A stretch of DNA of 64,000 nt from Sphingobacteriales bacterium 50-39 (lineage in GTDB: Bacteria; Bacteroidota; Bacteroidia; Chitinophagales; Chitinophagaceae). The notes under the pieces are model-generated. The model made no database searches and had not been told where the DNA came from. It saw nothing but the letters and a program-made list of their open reading frames with translations. A program made the translations under genes and the position numbers. Of this stretch, positions 56,101-64,000 are shown in pieces. Positions within the stretch are counted from its first letter, which is position 1; every line of letters begins with the position of its first letter. The DNA lies in NCBI GenBank assembly GCA_001898505.1, contig MKTZ01000003.1:62001-126000 (forward strand), in the 5' to 3' direction.

Positions 56101-56120
56101 GGGTTAAAAAAGTATACATT
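56101..56120 (+). promoter_or_regulatory. Regulon site copy 4, between divergent AraC and glycosidase-like genes
   Basis: The sequence GGTTAAAAAAGTATACATTT lies about 73 bases before the ATG at 56193 and about 67 bases from the AraC start on the other strand. In this copy the flanks make an almost perfect palindrome, AAAA-A-GTATAC-A-TTTT, which suggests a dimeric binding protein. TAAATTTG at 56160 matches the -7 consensus for the rightward gene. Confidence 0.6.
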
Positions 56121-56192
56121 TTGAATCGATTAGTGGAGAGTAGGGATCGAGTTGCTGGTTAAATTTGGATGGGACTTGTTAAATTTTGAAAC

Positions 56193-58319
56193 ATGAATGC
56201 CAAAACTAACCGTAGAAGATTTATTAAGCTGACTGCAATGTCCGGAGCGGGCATATATCTTTCGAATGGATTTACAAAAGTGCTGGCGGCGGCGCCGACG
56301 GCCGGGGCTGTGAAGATGGAAACCTTTAAGGGGCCTGTATTTATTCCCAACCGTGCGGCCAGCTGGTGGACCACATTAGATGATATCTTATGGCCGGAGA
56401 GACCGGTATTGGACAGGATCAAAAAACGCGCGGATGGATTTGCCCGGGCAGGGATCGACACGGCTATCAATTTTGGATTCCACAATAGATTTGATTTCTC
56501 CAATTATTTCGGTCAGCTGCATGGATATTATGCCACCGTATGTGAAGAACTGCATCAACGAGGTATCCGCTTTATGGATCATTTTTCCTGTAATCATGTC
56601 ACGCGACCCAGGAATGAGGCGGATTTTCGGAAGGTGCATCAATTCGAGCGCATGGCCGTGCAGCTATTCCCGGACCCGATTGCGGCCAGGCATGCACAAT
56701 ATGAGGGACATTTTTACCAGGACCTTTGCGAAGTGGATCTGAGGGATGGCAGCCGGGGCTATGCGAAGCAATATCAATACGAGGCGTTTTGCCATAATAA
56801 CCCGGGATTCCTTGACATGCACCGGAAATACCTGGAAAGGCTGGTGAAGGAAGTGCCTTTTGACGGCATCGAGGTCGACGATATGTGCAGCTACCCGGGA
56901 AATACCACTTGTGGATGTAAATATTGCAGGGATCGTTTTCGCAGGGATTATGGGCATGAGATACCGAATTTTTCCGATAGGACATTTTTTGGTGATACTA
57001 CCCAGGACGATATGCTGGAGTGGGGAAATTATGACAACCCTGTGTACCGGGATTGGTTGCGGATGAAGTCCGACTCCGTGAGGGATCATGTTCGCATGAT
57101 CAAAGAGATGGTAGGGGACAGACCATTGATGACCTGTTGTTCAGATACCGGGCCGGCGGTATTGAATGCTGTGGCGCTGGACCTGGAGAAGATGGCGCCT
57201 TACCTGGATCTCTTTATGCTGGAAAATGTGGGAACGAACATCCGGAATGTGGACTGGATACCCATGGATGCGGAGGCGTTGAATCAAAAAGATATTGCCG
57301 CTGGCAGGGGTGGCGCTCCGGCCATAGCGCTGAGCTATGCCATATCGGAGAAGGGAGCGTATCTGGGTTGGTCGCTGGGCCGGTTTTGGGGGGCTTCCAA
57401 CTGGAGCAGCACGTTGAACGGGAGATTGCCCGAAGACCCTGAGCATGCGTTGGAAATGGAAGATGCTATCAGCAAGCCAAACAACTGGGAGAAACAATAC
57501 AGTGATCTGCATTATTGGGAGGGGCATGACCTGGTGGAAGTACGGGTGGTAAATAACCGACTGTGCCGATACAATGGGTGGAAGGATGCGTCCGGGAATG
57601 AGCATTGGCATCGCGCGAGGGCGTGGAGTATGCAGCTGGTAAAGCATAATGTGGGGTACCGGTTTGTTCGTGCAGAGGAGCTGGCTGACGCGGAGGCATT
57701 ATCGAAGGAGCATACTCCTTTGGTGCTGGACGGAGTGGGTTGTGTGTCGGATGCGCAGTTTGCGGCTATCGAACGGTATCTTTCCGGCGGCGGGTTGGTT
57801 TGGATGGCATTACCTTTTGGAACGCATGATGAAAAGGGGTTCGCAAGGAAGACGTCTTTGTCGGATCGGTTGATGAAAGGGCGTCATAAGAACCTGGTGA
57901 TCGTGGATAGCGCGGTAGCTGCTGCGCCGCTGGAAAAGCTGATTGCCGGCGGGAAGTTCAAGCCTGTGCTGAAGCAGGTGAAGGGGGATGACCGATGGGC
58001 GGCAAGGATCAGGATATATGATAAGGTTGGGCCCGTGATCCATTTTATGAATGGGGGATTGAAGGCCGAGCCCGATGACGTGAAAGATATTTCAGGTATC
58101 CCCTTGATGAAAGATATCGTCTCCCTTGTAAAGGACCATGAGCTGGTGTATGAAGTGGATGCCAGCCGGGTGAAATTCTCTTCCCTGGTATTAATGAGCC
58201 CCGAACTGGAGGGGCAAAAGAAGGAAATTTCGATCGTGGCGGGGAAGAGCGGCAGGGATATTGTCCGGCTGAATATGGAAGGGATTGCCATTTATGGGGT
58301 GGGGCAGCCAGGGGCGTGA
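56193..58319 (+). CDS. Tat-exported glycoside-hydrolase-like protein with a beta-galactosidase-type trimerisation domain
   Basis: The protein has 708 residues. A Tat leader (RRRFIKLTAMSGAG) precedes a TIM-barrel region (about 60-420) with motifs GIDTAINFGFHNRFD, FDGIEVDDMCSYPG and a CGCKYC cysteine cluster that could bind metal, and the MLENVGT segment with a possible catalytic Glu. After about residue 430 comes a flavodoxin-like domain (VRAEELADAEAL, VLDGVGCVSDAQ, YLSGGGLVWMALPFGT) as in GH42-type trimerisation domains. It is not assigned to a known GH family here. Its promoter carries regulon site copy 4. Confidence 0.65.
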   Translation: MNAKTNRRRFIKLTAMSGAGIYLSNGFTKVLAAAPTAGAVKMETFKGPVFIPNRAASWWTTLDDILWPERPVLDRIKKRADGFARAGIDTAINFGFHNRFDFSNYFGQLHGYYATVCEELHQRGIRFMDHFSCNHVTRPRNEADFRKVHQFERMAVQLFPDPIAARHAQYEGHFYQDLCEVDLRDGSRGYAKQYQYEAFCHNNPGFLDMHRKYLERLVKEVPFDGIEVDDMCSYPGNTTCGCKYCRDRFRRDYGHEIPNFSDRTFFGDTTQDDMLEWGNYDNPVYRDWLRMKSDSVRDHVRMIKEMVGDRPLMTCCSDTGPAVLNAVALDLEKMAPYLDLFMLENVGTNIRNVDWIPMDAEALNQKDIAAGRGGAPAIALSYAISEKGAYLGWSLGRFWGASNWSSTLNGRLPEDPEHALEMEDAISKPNNWEKQYSDLHYWEGHDLVEVRVVNNRLCRYNGWKDASGNEHWHRARAWSMQLVKHNVGYRFVRAEELADAEALSKEHTPLVLDGVGCVSDAQFAAIERYLSGGGLVWMALPFGTHDEKGFARKTSLSDRLMKGRHKNLVIVDSAVAAAPLEKLIAGGKFKPVLKQVKGDDRWAARIRIYDKVGPVIHFMNGGLKAEPDDVKDISGIPLMKDIVSLVKDHELVYEVDASRVKFSSLVLMSPELEGQKKEISIVAGKSGRDIVRLNMEGIAIYGVGQPGA

Positions 58320-58421
58320 TGATCTTGCCGGTAAGGCAAGCCTTTAAGTCAAATTATTGAGCTTTTCAGTCAACAGATTGCAACCCGGAATAGTTAATAT
58401 TATATCCAAATTAGAATTGCT

Positions 58422-59903
58422 ATGTCCGGGAAAAGAAATGCGCTTCTCGAAATGCCGGGTTCTGAATTCAAAGAGATCGGGCATAGACTGATCGATGAGA
58501 TAGCCGACTTTATCGATAACATCGATCAGAGGCCTGTTACGACAGACCTGTCTTTTGCACAACTTTCAGCGATTATTGGTCGCGCGCCACTGCCGGAGGA
58601 TGGGAAAGCGGCGATGGAGATAGTACACCATGCTGCTGATGTTCTGCTGAACTACTCGCTTTTAAACGGTCACCCCCGATTTTTCGGGTATATTACTTCT
58701 TCAGCTGCTCCGATAGGGGCGTTGGCGGATCTGCTGGCGGCCGCGGTCAACCCAAATGTCGGCGCCAGGATTTTAAGCCCTGTTGCAACTGTGATAGAAA
58801 AGCAGGTGATAAAATGGATAGGCGCATTTGTCGGTCTTCCGGCCTGTTTTGATGGGTTATTAGTGAGTGGAGGCAATATGGCCAATTTTACAGCTTTTTG
58901 CGCCGCCATCAATGCAAAGGTGCCGGAGCATAAAAAAGAAGGTATTGCAGGTGCAGCAAGTAAGCCTTTGGTCTATTGCTCCAGGGCGACACATACCTGG
59001 ATCGAGAAGGCTGTAGCATTTTCGGGAATGGGGACAAATTCCATTCGTTGGATACCCACTGATAGTGGCAACAGAATGGACGTCGGGTTATTGGAGGGAG
59101 CCATTTTAGAAGATAAGAAGAATCATCTGCTGCCGATCATGGTTGTCGGCACTGCCGGCGATGTCAGTACGGGCGCTGTGGACGATCTAAAGGGTATCGC
59201 CGCTATTTGTAAACGGTATGATTGCTGGTACCATATCGACGGAGCATATGGCATACCGGCTGCGGTGGTACCCGAACAGCGTAGTGTTTTTGAAGGAATG
59301 GATGAGGCCGATTCCATTGCCGTCGATCCGCATAAATGGCTGTATACGCCGCTGGAGGCGGGGTGTACGCTGGTTAAAGACCCCAACCACCTGATCCAAA
59401 CTTATAGCTCACACCCAGTCTACTATAATTTCAGCAATGATGAGGAACCGGAGGCCCGGAATTTCTATGAATATGGTTTTCAGAATTCGCGCGGGTTCAG
59501 GGCGTTAAAAGTGTGGATGGTGCTACAGCAGGCGGGGAAGCTGGGTTTTATGGAAATGATCGCTACTGATATCAAGCTTGCCGGGTCATTATTCAGCCTT
59601 GCTTCAGAACATGCAGAGTTGGAAGCCGTCAGCCATAATTTAAGCATTGTCACCTTTAGATACTTTCCGCCGGGGTGCCCGGAAGCGGATGTGAATAAGC
59701 TGAACGAGCTTTTATTAAATGATTTGCAGCGCAATGGGGAGGTGTTTCTTTCGAATGCGGTTATTGGTGGCAGGTATTGCCTGCGCGCCTGTATCGTCAA
59801 TTTCAGGACTTCTAAAAAGGACATTGAAGAAATTGTAGAAATAGTTGTGCGTAATGGACGGAAGGTGGCAGCAACCTTTTTCACCGTCCCTCCATCCAAA
59901 TGA
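58422..59903 (+). CDS. Group II pyridoxal-dependent decarboxylase
   Basis: The protein has 493 residues. The PLP fold shows HPRFFGYITSSAAPIGALADLL, LVSGGNMANFTAF, the His that stacks on PLP in SRATHTWIEKA, HIDGAYG, and Schiff-base Lys305 in VDPHKWLY. This matches aromatic-L-amino-acid/glutamate-type group II decarboxylases; the substrate is not predictable. The gene is a single unit, preceded by a weak hairpin and overlapping the convergent CBM48-like gene by 23 bases at its 3' end. Confidence 0.88.
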   Translation: MSGKRNALLEMPGSEFKEIGHRLIDEIADFIDNIDQRPVTTDLSFAQLSAIIGRAPLPEDGKAAMEIVHHAADVLLNYSLLNGHPRFFGYITSSAAPIGALADLLAAAVNPNVGARILSPVATVIEKQVIKWIGAFVGLPACFDGLLVSGGNMANFTAFCAAINAKVPEHKKEGIAGAASKPLVYCSRATHTWIEKAVAFSGMGTNSIRWIPTDSGNRMDVGLLEGAILEDKKNHLLPIMVVGTAGDVSTGAVDDLKGIAAICKRYDCWYHIDGAYGIPAAVVPEQRSVFEGMDEADSIAVDPHKWLYTPLEAGCTLVKDPNHLIQTYSSHPVYYNFSNDEEPEARNFYEYGFQNSRGFRALKVWMVLQQAGKLGFMEMIATDIKLAGSLFSLASEHAELEAVSHNLSIVTFRYFPPGCPEADVNKLNELLLNDLQRNGEVFLSNAVIGGRYCLRACIVNFRTSKKDIEEIVEIVVRNGRKVAATFFTVPPSK

Positions 59904-61398
59904 TCGAATTGCCCGTTCCGTATTCATTTTCTTCCCACAGAGGATTGGCAGAATCTATGATCCACTTGCCATCTACGACGAACTTGTAAAGATGCTTCCC
60001 GACGGATAGATGGACGTTGACGACCCAGGCGTTCCCTTCCCGCCGCATCCCCAGTGAATTGGGGGTCCAGTCGTTAAAATCTCCCGCCAGGTAGACAACC
60101 TTGGCATTGTCATAGCCCTCCAGTCGAAAAGTATAATTCGGCTGTACGACCAGGTAGGAGTTGACAGCATGACTTTCCCTGTTGTTGACGAACAAAGAGT
60201 TGGCAGGGTCCGTTATCCATTTTCCGTCTATCACGAATTTATATTCATAGTTGCCGGGACCTAAGGCATAAGGCAGCTCCCAGCCTTCAACTGTCTTATG
60301 CATCAGCAGCTCGTAGGTCTTCCAGCCATTAAAAGAGCCCGCCAATACCACCGATCTTGCCGATGGATAGCCTTTCAGAAAAAACCTATGCGGCATCCCC
60401 AGTTGCAACACGGAGTTGAATCCATTATGCCCATCCGGCACGTGGACGACACCGGCCGGATCTTCATACCATTTCCCATCTACTATAAACTTGTAGGTAT
60501 GCGTGCCTTCTGCGAGGTACAAATTGATGGTCCATCCATAAGCTCCTTTGGACATTGGCAATTCTCCCGGATTCCAGCTGTTAAAGCTGCCGGACAGGTA
60601 GACATCCCGGGCGTCGGCGAACCCGGGTAACGTAAAGACCGTATTGGTTTTATAATAGACTGAATTTGTATTGCCCATTCCGTCGTCTTCGCTCAGGTAG
60701 TTGTCTCTGTCGGTGGCCCAATCCCCATCTATAATGAATTTATACCAGTATTTTCCGGGCTCCAATGACACTATAGCCGTCCATCCGCTGTCCGTTTTCT
60801 TCATCTCCAAAGCCCCATGCTGCCAGTTCGTAAAGCTGCCTGCTAAAAGCACCCGACGGGCCGAGGAATGACCCTTTTCAAAAAAGGTCACCTGAGACTC
60901 CTTTACTGAGAAAGGGTATTTCCCTGTGAATCGGTTGAACCCAAATACCAGATTATCGTTCTGGGCGGGGAAGAGGTCAAAACTATTGGGATGTTCTTCC
61001 ATAAGGCTTATTCGACGCCCCGGGTCATTTAAGTTGCCCACTCCCTGCATCTGCTTGCTGAGAACAATGGTCTTACCGTTGTTTGTTTCCAATCTCCAAC
61101 CCATCTTCCGTAGCCGGGAGATCAACCGTTTTTCCGACTCTTTCCCGGACCCGCCAAAGAGCAATGCAGGCAGGTCCAGGTCGGAAAGACCGTACTGGTC
61201 AATAAATCTGTCCAGCCTGGACTTATCGATATTCCTGCGCACCTCGATGCACATTCTGCCATCCTTGACAGTATAGGATGTTCCTTTCTGGTCACCCTGG
61301 GAGAATAATTTGCAGGGCAGCGCCAGAAGCAGCAGGCTGGTAAGAAGACCAAGACATGTCAGCCACCTGCTTTTTTGTCCGTCTTCTTTTATTTCCAT
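59881..61398 (-). CDS. Secreted protein with four CBM48/AMPK-type glycogen-binding repeats
   Basis: The protein has 505 residues with a signal sequence (about 1-34). An N-terminal region (about 38-120) without a clear family precedes four tandem beta-sandwich repeats (168-250, 252-333, 336-418, 421-503). Each contains a G-[SD]-F-[TN]-x-W motif and a later Y-K-F-[IV]-[IV]-D-G-[DK]-W motif, as in AMPK-beta/CBM48 glycan-binding domains. No catalytic domain is present. It probably binds an alpha-glucan or a related surface glycan. It is the second gene of an operon with the aspartyl protease, overlapping it by ten bases. Confidence 0.82.
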   Translation of the reverse strand: MEIKEDGQKSRWLTCLGLLTSLLLLALPCKLFSQGDQKGTSYTVKDGRMCIEVRRNIDKSRLDRFIDQYGLSDLDLPALLFGGSGKESEKRLISRLRKMGWRLETNNGKTIVLSKQMQGVGNLNDPGRRISLMEEHPNSFDLFPAQNDNLVFGFNRFTGKYPFSVKESQVTFFEKGHSSARRVLLAGSFTNWQHGALEMKKTDSGWTAIVSLEPGKYWYKFIIDGDWATDRDNYLSEDDGMGNTNSVYYKTNTVFTLPGFADARDVYLSGSFNSWNPGELPMSKGAYGWTINLYLAEGTHTYKFIVDGKWYEDPAGVVHVPDGHNGFNSVLQLGMPHRFFLKGYPSARSVVLAGSFNGWKTYELLMHKTVEGWELPYALGPGNYEYKFVIDGKWITDPANSLFVNNRESHAVNSYLVVQPNYTFRLEGYDNAKVVYLAGDFNDWTPNSLGMRREGNAWVVNVHLSVGKHLYKFVVDGKWIIDSANPLWEENEYGTGNSIIWMEGR

Positions 61399-62345
61399 AT
61401 ATACATCTTATGGTTCACAAAATTAAAGCCTATTTTATGCAATGACAGAAAGTCGAAACCCAACATCCCATTCAGGCAATCCGTATTATAGGCGTCGCAC
61501 AGGCTTTTCAGATTCGTAATGAGCACAGGAAGTTTGGCGATATCCATGTCTCCGATGCGCAGACCTTTGATATCTCCGTACAATGCCTCCACCTTATGGC
61601 TCCCGCTGCCACCCAAAAGCACCTTGCGTGTGATCTCCACCTGCTGAAAAACCTTATCGGGCAGCCGGCTGTCCAGAACATTGCTTTCTGCGCCGCTGTC
61701 TATGACGAACTTCAGCTTTTTTCCCTTCAGGTAAATATACACAATGATCTTCCCATCCTCGATGTCGATGGGGATAGTACTGTAGGTGCTAGTATCGGAC
61801 AGCTGCGGACTCCGGTAGACAGAAGATTCTTTTTTCCCGATGAGATGCAGGTAAATAACACCTGCGCCATAGTCGATGATCATTTCAAAACGTGCCAGTA
61901 ACTCCATACCCAGCAGGCCGAATATTTTGACGCCTTTGCTATTCTCTATATGACCCAGGTTGATCAGGTCTGCCTCCACGTGGGAATACTTCACCGGCCC
62001 CAGTCGGAAACTGTCTACCAAGGTCCGGGAAGATGTGGCCGAGCCTGTGATCCCTCCTCCTTCTGTAGGAGCAGAGGCCGGATAATGACGGAAATAGGTG
62101 ATATTCAGCACCAGCCCCGGAGCTCCCGTATCCAGCACAAAAAAGCCAGTGGCCGTATCCGCCTTTGCCCGGATGAGGATCAGATTCCCCACACGGGTAA
62201 AAGGGATGATGCAGTTGACGGAATCGCTGGATATGATCGGGCCGATGGTGATGATAGGGCCAACGGGCGACAAGGCGTATCCCGAACTGCCGAAGGAAAG
62301 GACGGCGATCAGGACAGCAATCTGGCAGGCCCGGCTCAGTTTCAT
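61389..62345 (-). CDS. Secreted retropepsin-like aspartyl protease
   Basis: The protein has 318 residues with a signal peptide (about 1-24). It has two aspartyl-protease lobes: Asp72 in VLDTGAPG and Asp216 in VIDSGAE, with the hydrophobic-hydrophobic-Gly motif FGLLGMELL in the first lobe and GMLGFDFL in the second. The two-lobe layout is that of the pepsin/retropepsin-like family found in Bacteroidota. It is probably periplasmic or secreted. It is the first gene of the operon with the CBM48-repeat protein and diverges from the M28 gene by 50 bases. Confidence 0.82.
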   Translation of the reverse strand: MKLSRACQIAVLIAVLSFGSSGYALSPVGPIITIGPIISSDSVNCIIPFTRVGNLILIRAKADTATGFFVLDTGAPGLVLNITYFRHYPASAPTEGGGITGSATSSRTLVDSFRLGPVKYSHVEADLINLGHIENSKGVKIFGLLGMELLARFEMIIDYGAGVIYLHLIGKKESSVYRSPQLSDTSTYSTIPIDIEDGKIIVYIYLKGKKLKFVIDSGAESNVLDSRLPDKVFQQVEITRKVLLGGSGSHKVEALYGDIKGLRIGDMDIAKLPVLITNLKSLCDAYNTDCLNGMLGFDFLSLHKIGFNFVNHKMYIWK

Positions 62346-62395
62346 TGCTGAAAATTACACTTTTCCTTACATTTGAAAGGATCGCAAAATAACCG

Positions 62396-63127
62396 ATGAA
62401 CTATTCGTTTATGCTATATCGACTGGTCGAATCTGGATTTCGGCCACGCTGCTTATCAGGAAAGTTGCTTTTGCCTCTTTCCTTTTTGCTGTTCGGCTGG
62501 TTGGCTTTAGCGGCGCAGAGTAAGGATGCCAATCCTATTGCTCAAGTACTTACGGATGATCAGATCCTTGCTCCCCTGCAATACCTTGCCTCCGACCATC
62601 TCAGGGGGCGTCATATTGGATTACCGGAGATCGATACTGCTGCCGAATATATTGCAGACCAATTCCGAAGAGCGGGGACCAAAACTGTACCGGGGCAGGA
62701 TGGGTATTACCAGGTCTTCAACCATCAATTTAGTCCCATGAACAGGAGCCGGATGGATAGGCAGGTCGCGGCCAATATTCCATGGACGAGGATACGAGGG
62801 GTCACCCTTAAAAATATTCTGGCTTATGTGCCAGGAACTGACCCTATCCTGAATAGTCAGTACATAATTCTAAGTGCGCATTATGATCATGTGGGAGTTG
62901 CGGATTCGGCAGTCATGGAGAACGGGAAGATGGATAGCATTTTCAACGGCGCAAGGGATAATGCCACCGGCGCCGCGGCCGTCGTCGCTGCAGCAAGGTA
63001 TTTTGCCAGGCACCCGCCCAAACGATCGATCTTGTTTATTTGCTATACGGCCGAGGAGGAACCTAAATGGACTAAAGGTGATCCGTATGAGAAAGTCTGG
63101 CAGACACTGTTTGGGAAAAATCAATAA
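62396..63127 (+). pseudogene. M28 family zinc peptidase, truncated or internally deleted
   Basis: The 243-residue frame has a signal peptide (about 22-41) and the N-terminal half of an M28 peptidase: SAHYDHVG (His162), GARDNATG (Asp188) and YTAEEE (Glu220/221). Right after AEEE the sequence changes to PKWTKGDPYEKVWQTLFG, so the last acidic and His zinc ligands and the C-terminal half of the domain are missing. The tail looks like a natural C-terminus, which suggests an in-frame deletion rather than a frameshift. Activity as a two-zinc peptidase is unlikely. Confidence 0.65.
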
Positions 63128-63137
63128 TTTTTTTGAG

Positions 63138-63509
63138 ATGCTAAACAGATACCTAAATTACCTGATAGCGACCGTTTGGATCGTGAATGGGCTTTTCTGT
63201 AAAGTTCTAAATCTTGTGCCGCGACACCGGGAAATCGTTGCGAGGATCATAGGTGATGCCCACGCGGGGGGCTTGACCCGGGCGATTGGTTTTGCCGAAA
63301 TAGCCATGGCAGTTTGGATATTGAGTGGCATTAAGACAAAACTTAATGCGATGACCCAGGCTGTAATTATTGCAACGATGAATAGCCTGGAATTTATGCT
63401 GGCTCCTGACTTACTTTTATGGGGTAGATTTAATGCGTTGTTTGCGTTTCTATTTATATTTTTAATATTATATAACGAATTTTGCCTTAGGAAAAGGCTG
63501 GCTCAATAG
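63138..63509 (+). CDS. DoxX-like membrane protein
   Basis: The protein has 123 residues and four predicted membrane helices (about 5-25, 46-64, 70-90, 96-115). The opening YLNYLIATVWIVNGLFCKVLNLVPRH and the TRAIGFAEIAMAVWILSG helix match the DoxX-like family of small membrane proteins of unknown role. It starts 11 bases after the M28 remnant and is followed at once by the DUF2071 gene, with which it often pairs. Confidence 0.72.
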   Translation: MLNRYLNYLIATVWIVNGLFCKVLNLVPRHREIVARIIGDAHAGGLTRAIGFAEIAMAVWILSGIKTKLNAMTQAVIIATMNSLEFMLAPDLLLWGRFNALFAFLFIFLILYNEFCLRKRLAQ

Positions 63510-63516
63510 ATATCAA

Positions 63517-64000
63517 ATGTTTTCATTCCTAAAAAATCATCCCTTTGCAGTCGAGGCATTTTTTGAAAGCTCGCTTGTTTTAACTTTTGCTGTTCCAAAA
63601 GAACAGATTCGGCACCTGCTACCTGAATGTTTGGAACTGGATGTCTTCGACAATAAGTGGGGGTTTATTGCGGTGGCAATGGTTCAGACAAAATCGTTGC
63701 GACCAAAGGGATTTCCCCGAATGTTTGGGAATGACTTTTTTCTGATCGGGTATCGTGTGTTTGTTCGATTTATCAACGAGGCCGGTAAAAATTTGAGAGG
63801 ACTATATATCCTTAAGTCAGAGACGGACAAGAGGAAAATGGAGTTTTTTGGAAATATTTTTACGCACTACAATTACACCACCACAGACATCTGTCAGATC
63901 CGGCAAAACGGAACCACGGAGATCTGGTCAAACAAATCGGATTTCCTTATTCGGATAGATAATTCGGATCATGACAATATTTCATTGCCCGTCGGATCGC
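63517..64000 (+). CDS. DUF2071 (YqjF-like) family protein, cut by window end
   Basis: The frame opens at ATG 63517, eight bases after the DoxX-like gene, and runs off the right edge after about 161 codons. It begins MFSFLKNHPFAVEAFFESSLVLTF and contains RPKGFPRMFGNDFFLIGYRVFVRF followed by GLYILKSETD, a pattern of the DUF2071/acetoacetate-decarboxylase-like fold. The function is unknown. The gene is probably co-transcribed with the DoxX-like gene. Confidence 0.65.
   Translation, partial: MFSFLKNHPFAVEAFFESSLVLTFAVPKEQIRHLLPECLELDVFDNKWGFIAVAMVQTKSLRPKGFPRMFGNDFFLIGYRVFVRFINEAGKNLRGLYILKSETDKRKMEFFGNIFTHYNYTTTDICQIRQNGTTEIWSNKSDFLIRIDNSDHDNISLPVGS

Noticed and set aside
58324-58340. Hairpin CTTGCC/GGCAAG after the glycosidase-like gene, considered as a terminator.
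   Set aside because: The stem is only six base pairs and no T-run follows.
1-64000. tRNA, rRNA, CRISPR arrays, transposases, integrases and attachment repeats.
   Set aside because: None was recognised on either strand by reading; short tRNA-like structures could still be missed without a covariance search.

Overview
The window reads as chromosomal DNA of a Bacteroidota member, most likely of the Chitinophagaceae. The reasons are two SusC/SusD outer-membrane pairs, a DUF5686 surface protein, many AraC regulators, a run of Tat-exported Gfo/Idh/MocA-type proteins, frequent GTG/TTG starts and weak or absent Shine-Dalgarno sequences. No rRNA, tRNA, CRISPR array, insertion sequence or phage gene was found. 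Two genes (HAD hydrolase, M28 peptidase) look truncated.

Layout. 1-6.7 kb: end of a c-type cytochrome, a MutS-like ATPase, a small four-helix-bundle protein, DinB, AraC and LysR regulators, a 3'-truncated HAD hydrolase, an SDR and an AraC regulator. 6.7-11 kb (minus strand): a signalling operon of a membrane histidine kinase whose sensor domain matches the plant ethylene receptor residue for residue, a stand-alone receiver, and a receiver-PAS-kinase hybrid. 11.2-13.3 kb: mnmH-selD (selenium modification of tRNA). 13.3-19 kb: DUF5686 protein, acyltransferase, AraC, methyltransferase. 19-24.8 kb: SusC, SusD and a DapA-type lyase, closed by a strong terminator.

24.9-56 kb is a large glycan and sugar-acid utilisation region. 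A Tat-exported oxidoreductase is followed by a tightly packed run from 26.5 to 45.5 kb: SusC, SusD, GH20 hexosaminidase, deacetylase-like protein, a GH109-like/oxidoreductase fusion, a Tat-exported DegT aminotransferase-fold protein, a beta-propeller, a ceramidase-family protein, a sugar MFS permease, NagA, NagB and a lipoprotein oxidoreductase. A second run (45.5-55.2 kb) encodes creatininase-family, RidA, 3-hydroxyacid dehydrogenase, enolase-superfamily dehydratase, DMT transporter, DapA-type lyase, SDR, FAH hydrolase and an FAD/Fe-S 2-hydroxyacid dehydrogenase. A divergent AraC regulator and a Tat-exported glycosidase-like protein follow. Four copies of a near-identical site, TGTTAAAAAAGTATACATT, stand before the first oxidoreductase, the SusC operon, the sugar-acid operon and the glycosidase-like gene, and tie them into one candidate regulon. 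My reading is that an N-acetylhexosamine-containing glycan is cut outside or in the periplasm, its amino sugar enters through the MFS/NagA/NagB route, and an acidic sugar partner is dehydrated, oxidised to a diketo acid and hydrolysed to pyruvate plus a 2-hydroxyacid.

58-64 kb: a PLP decarboxylase, a secreted aspartyl protease with a four-repeat CBM48-like protein, a truncated M28 peptidase, a DoxX-like membrane protein and a partial DUF2071 gene cut by the window edge.
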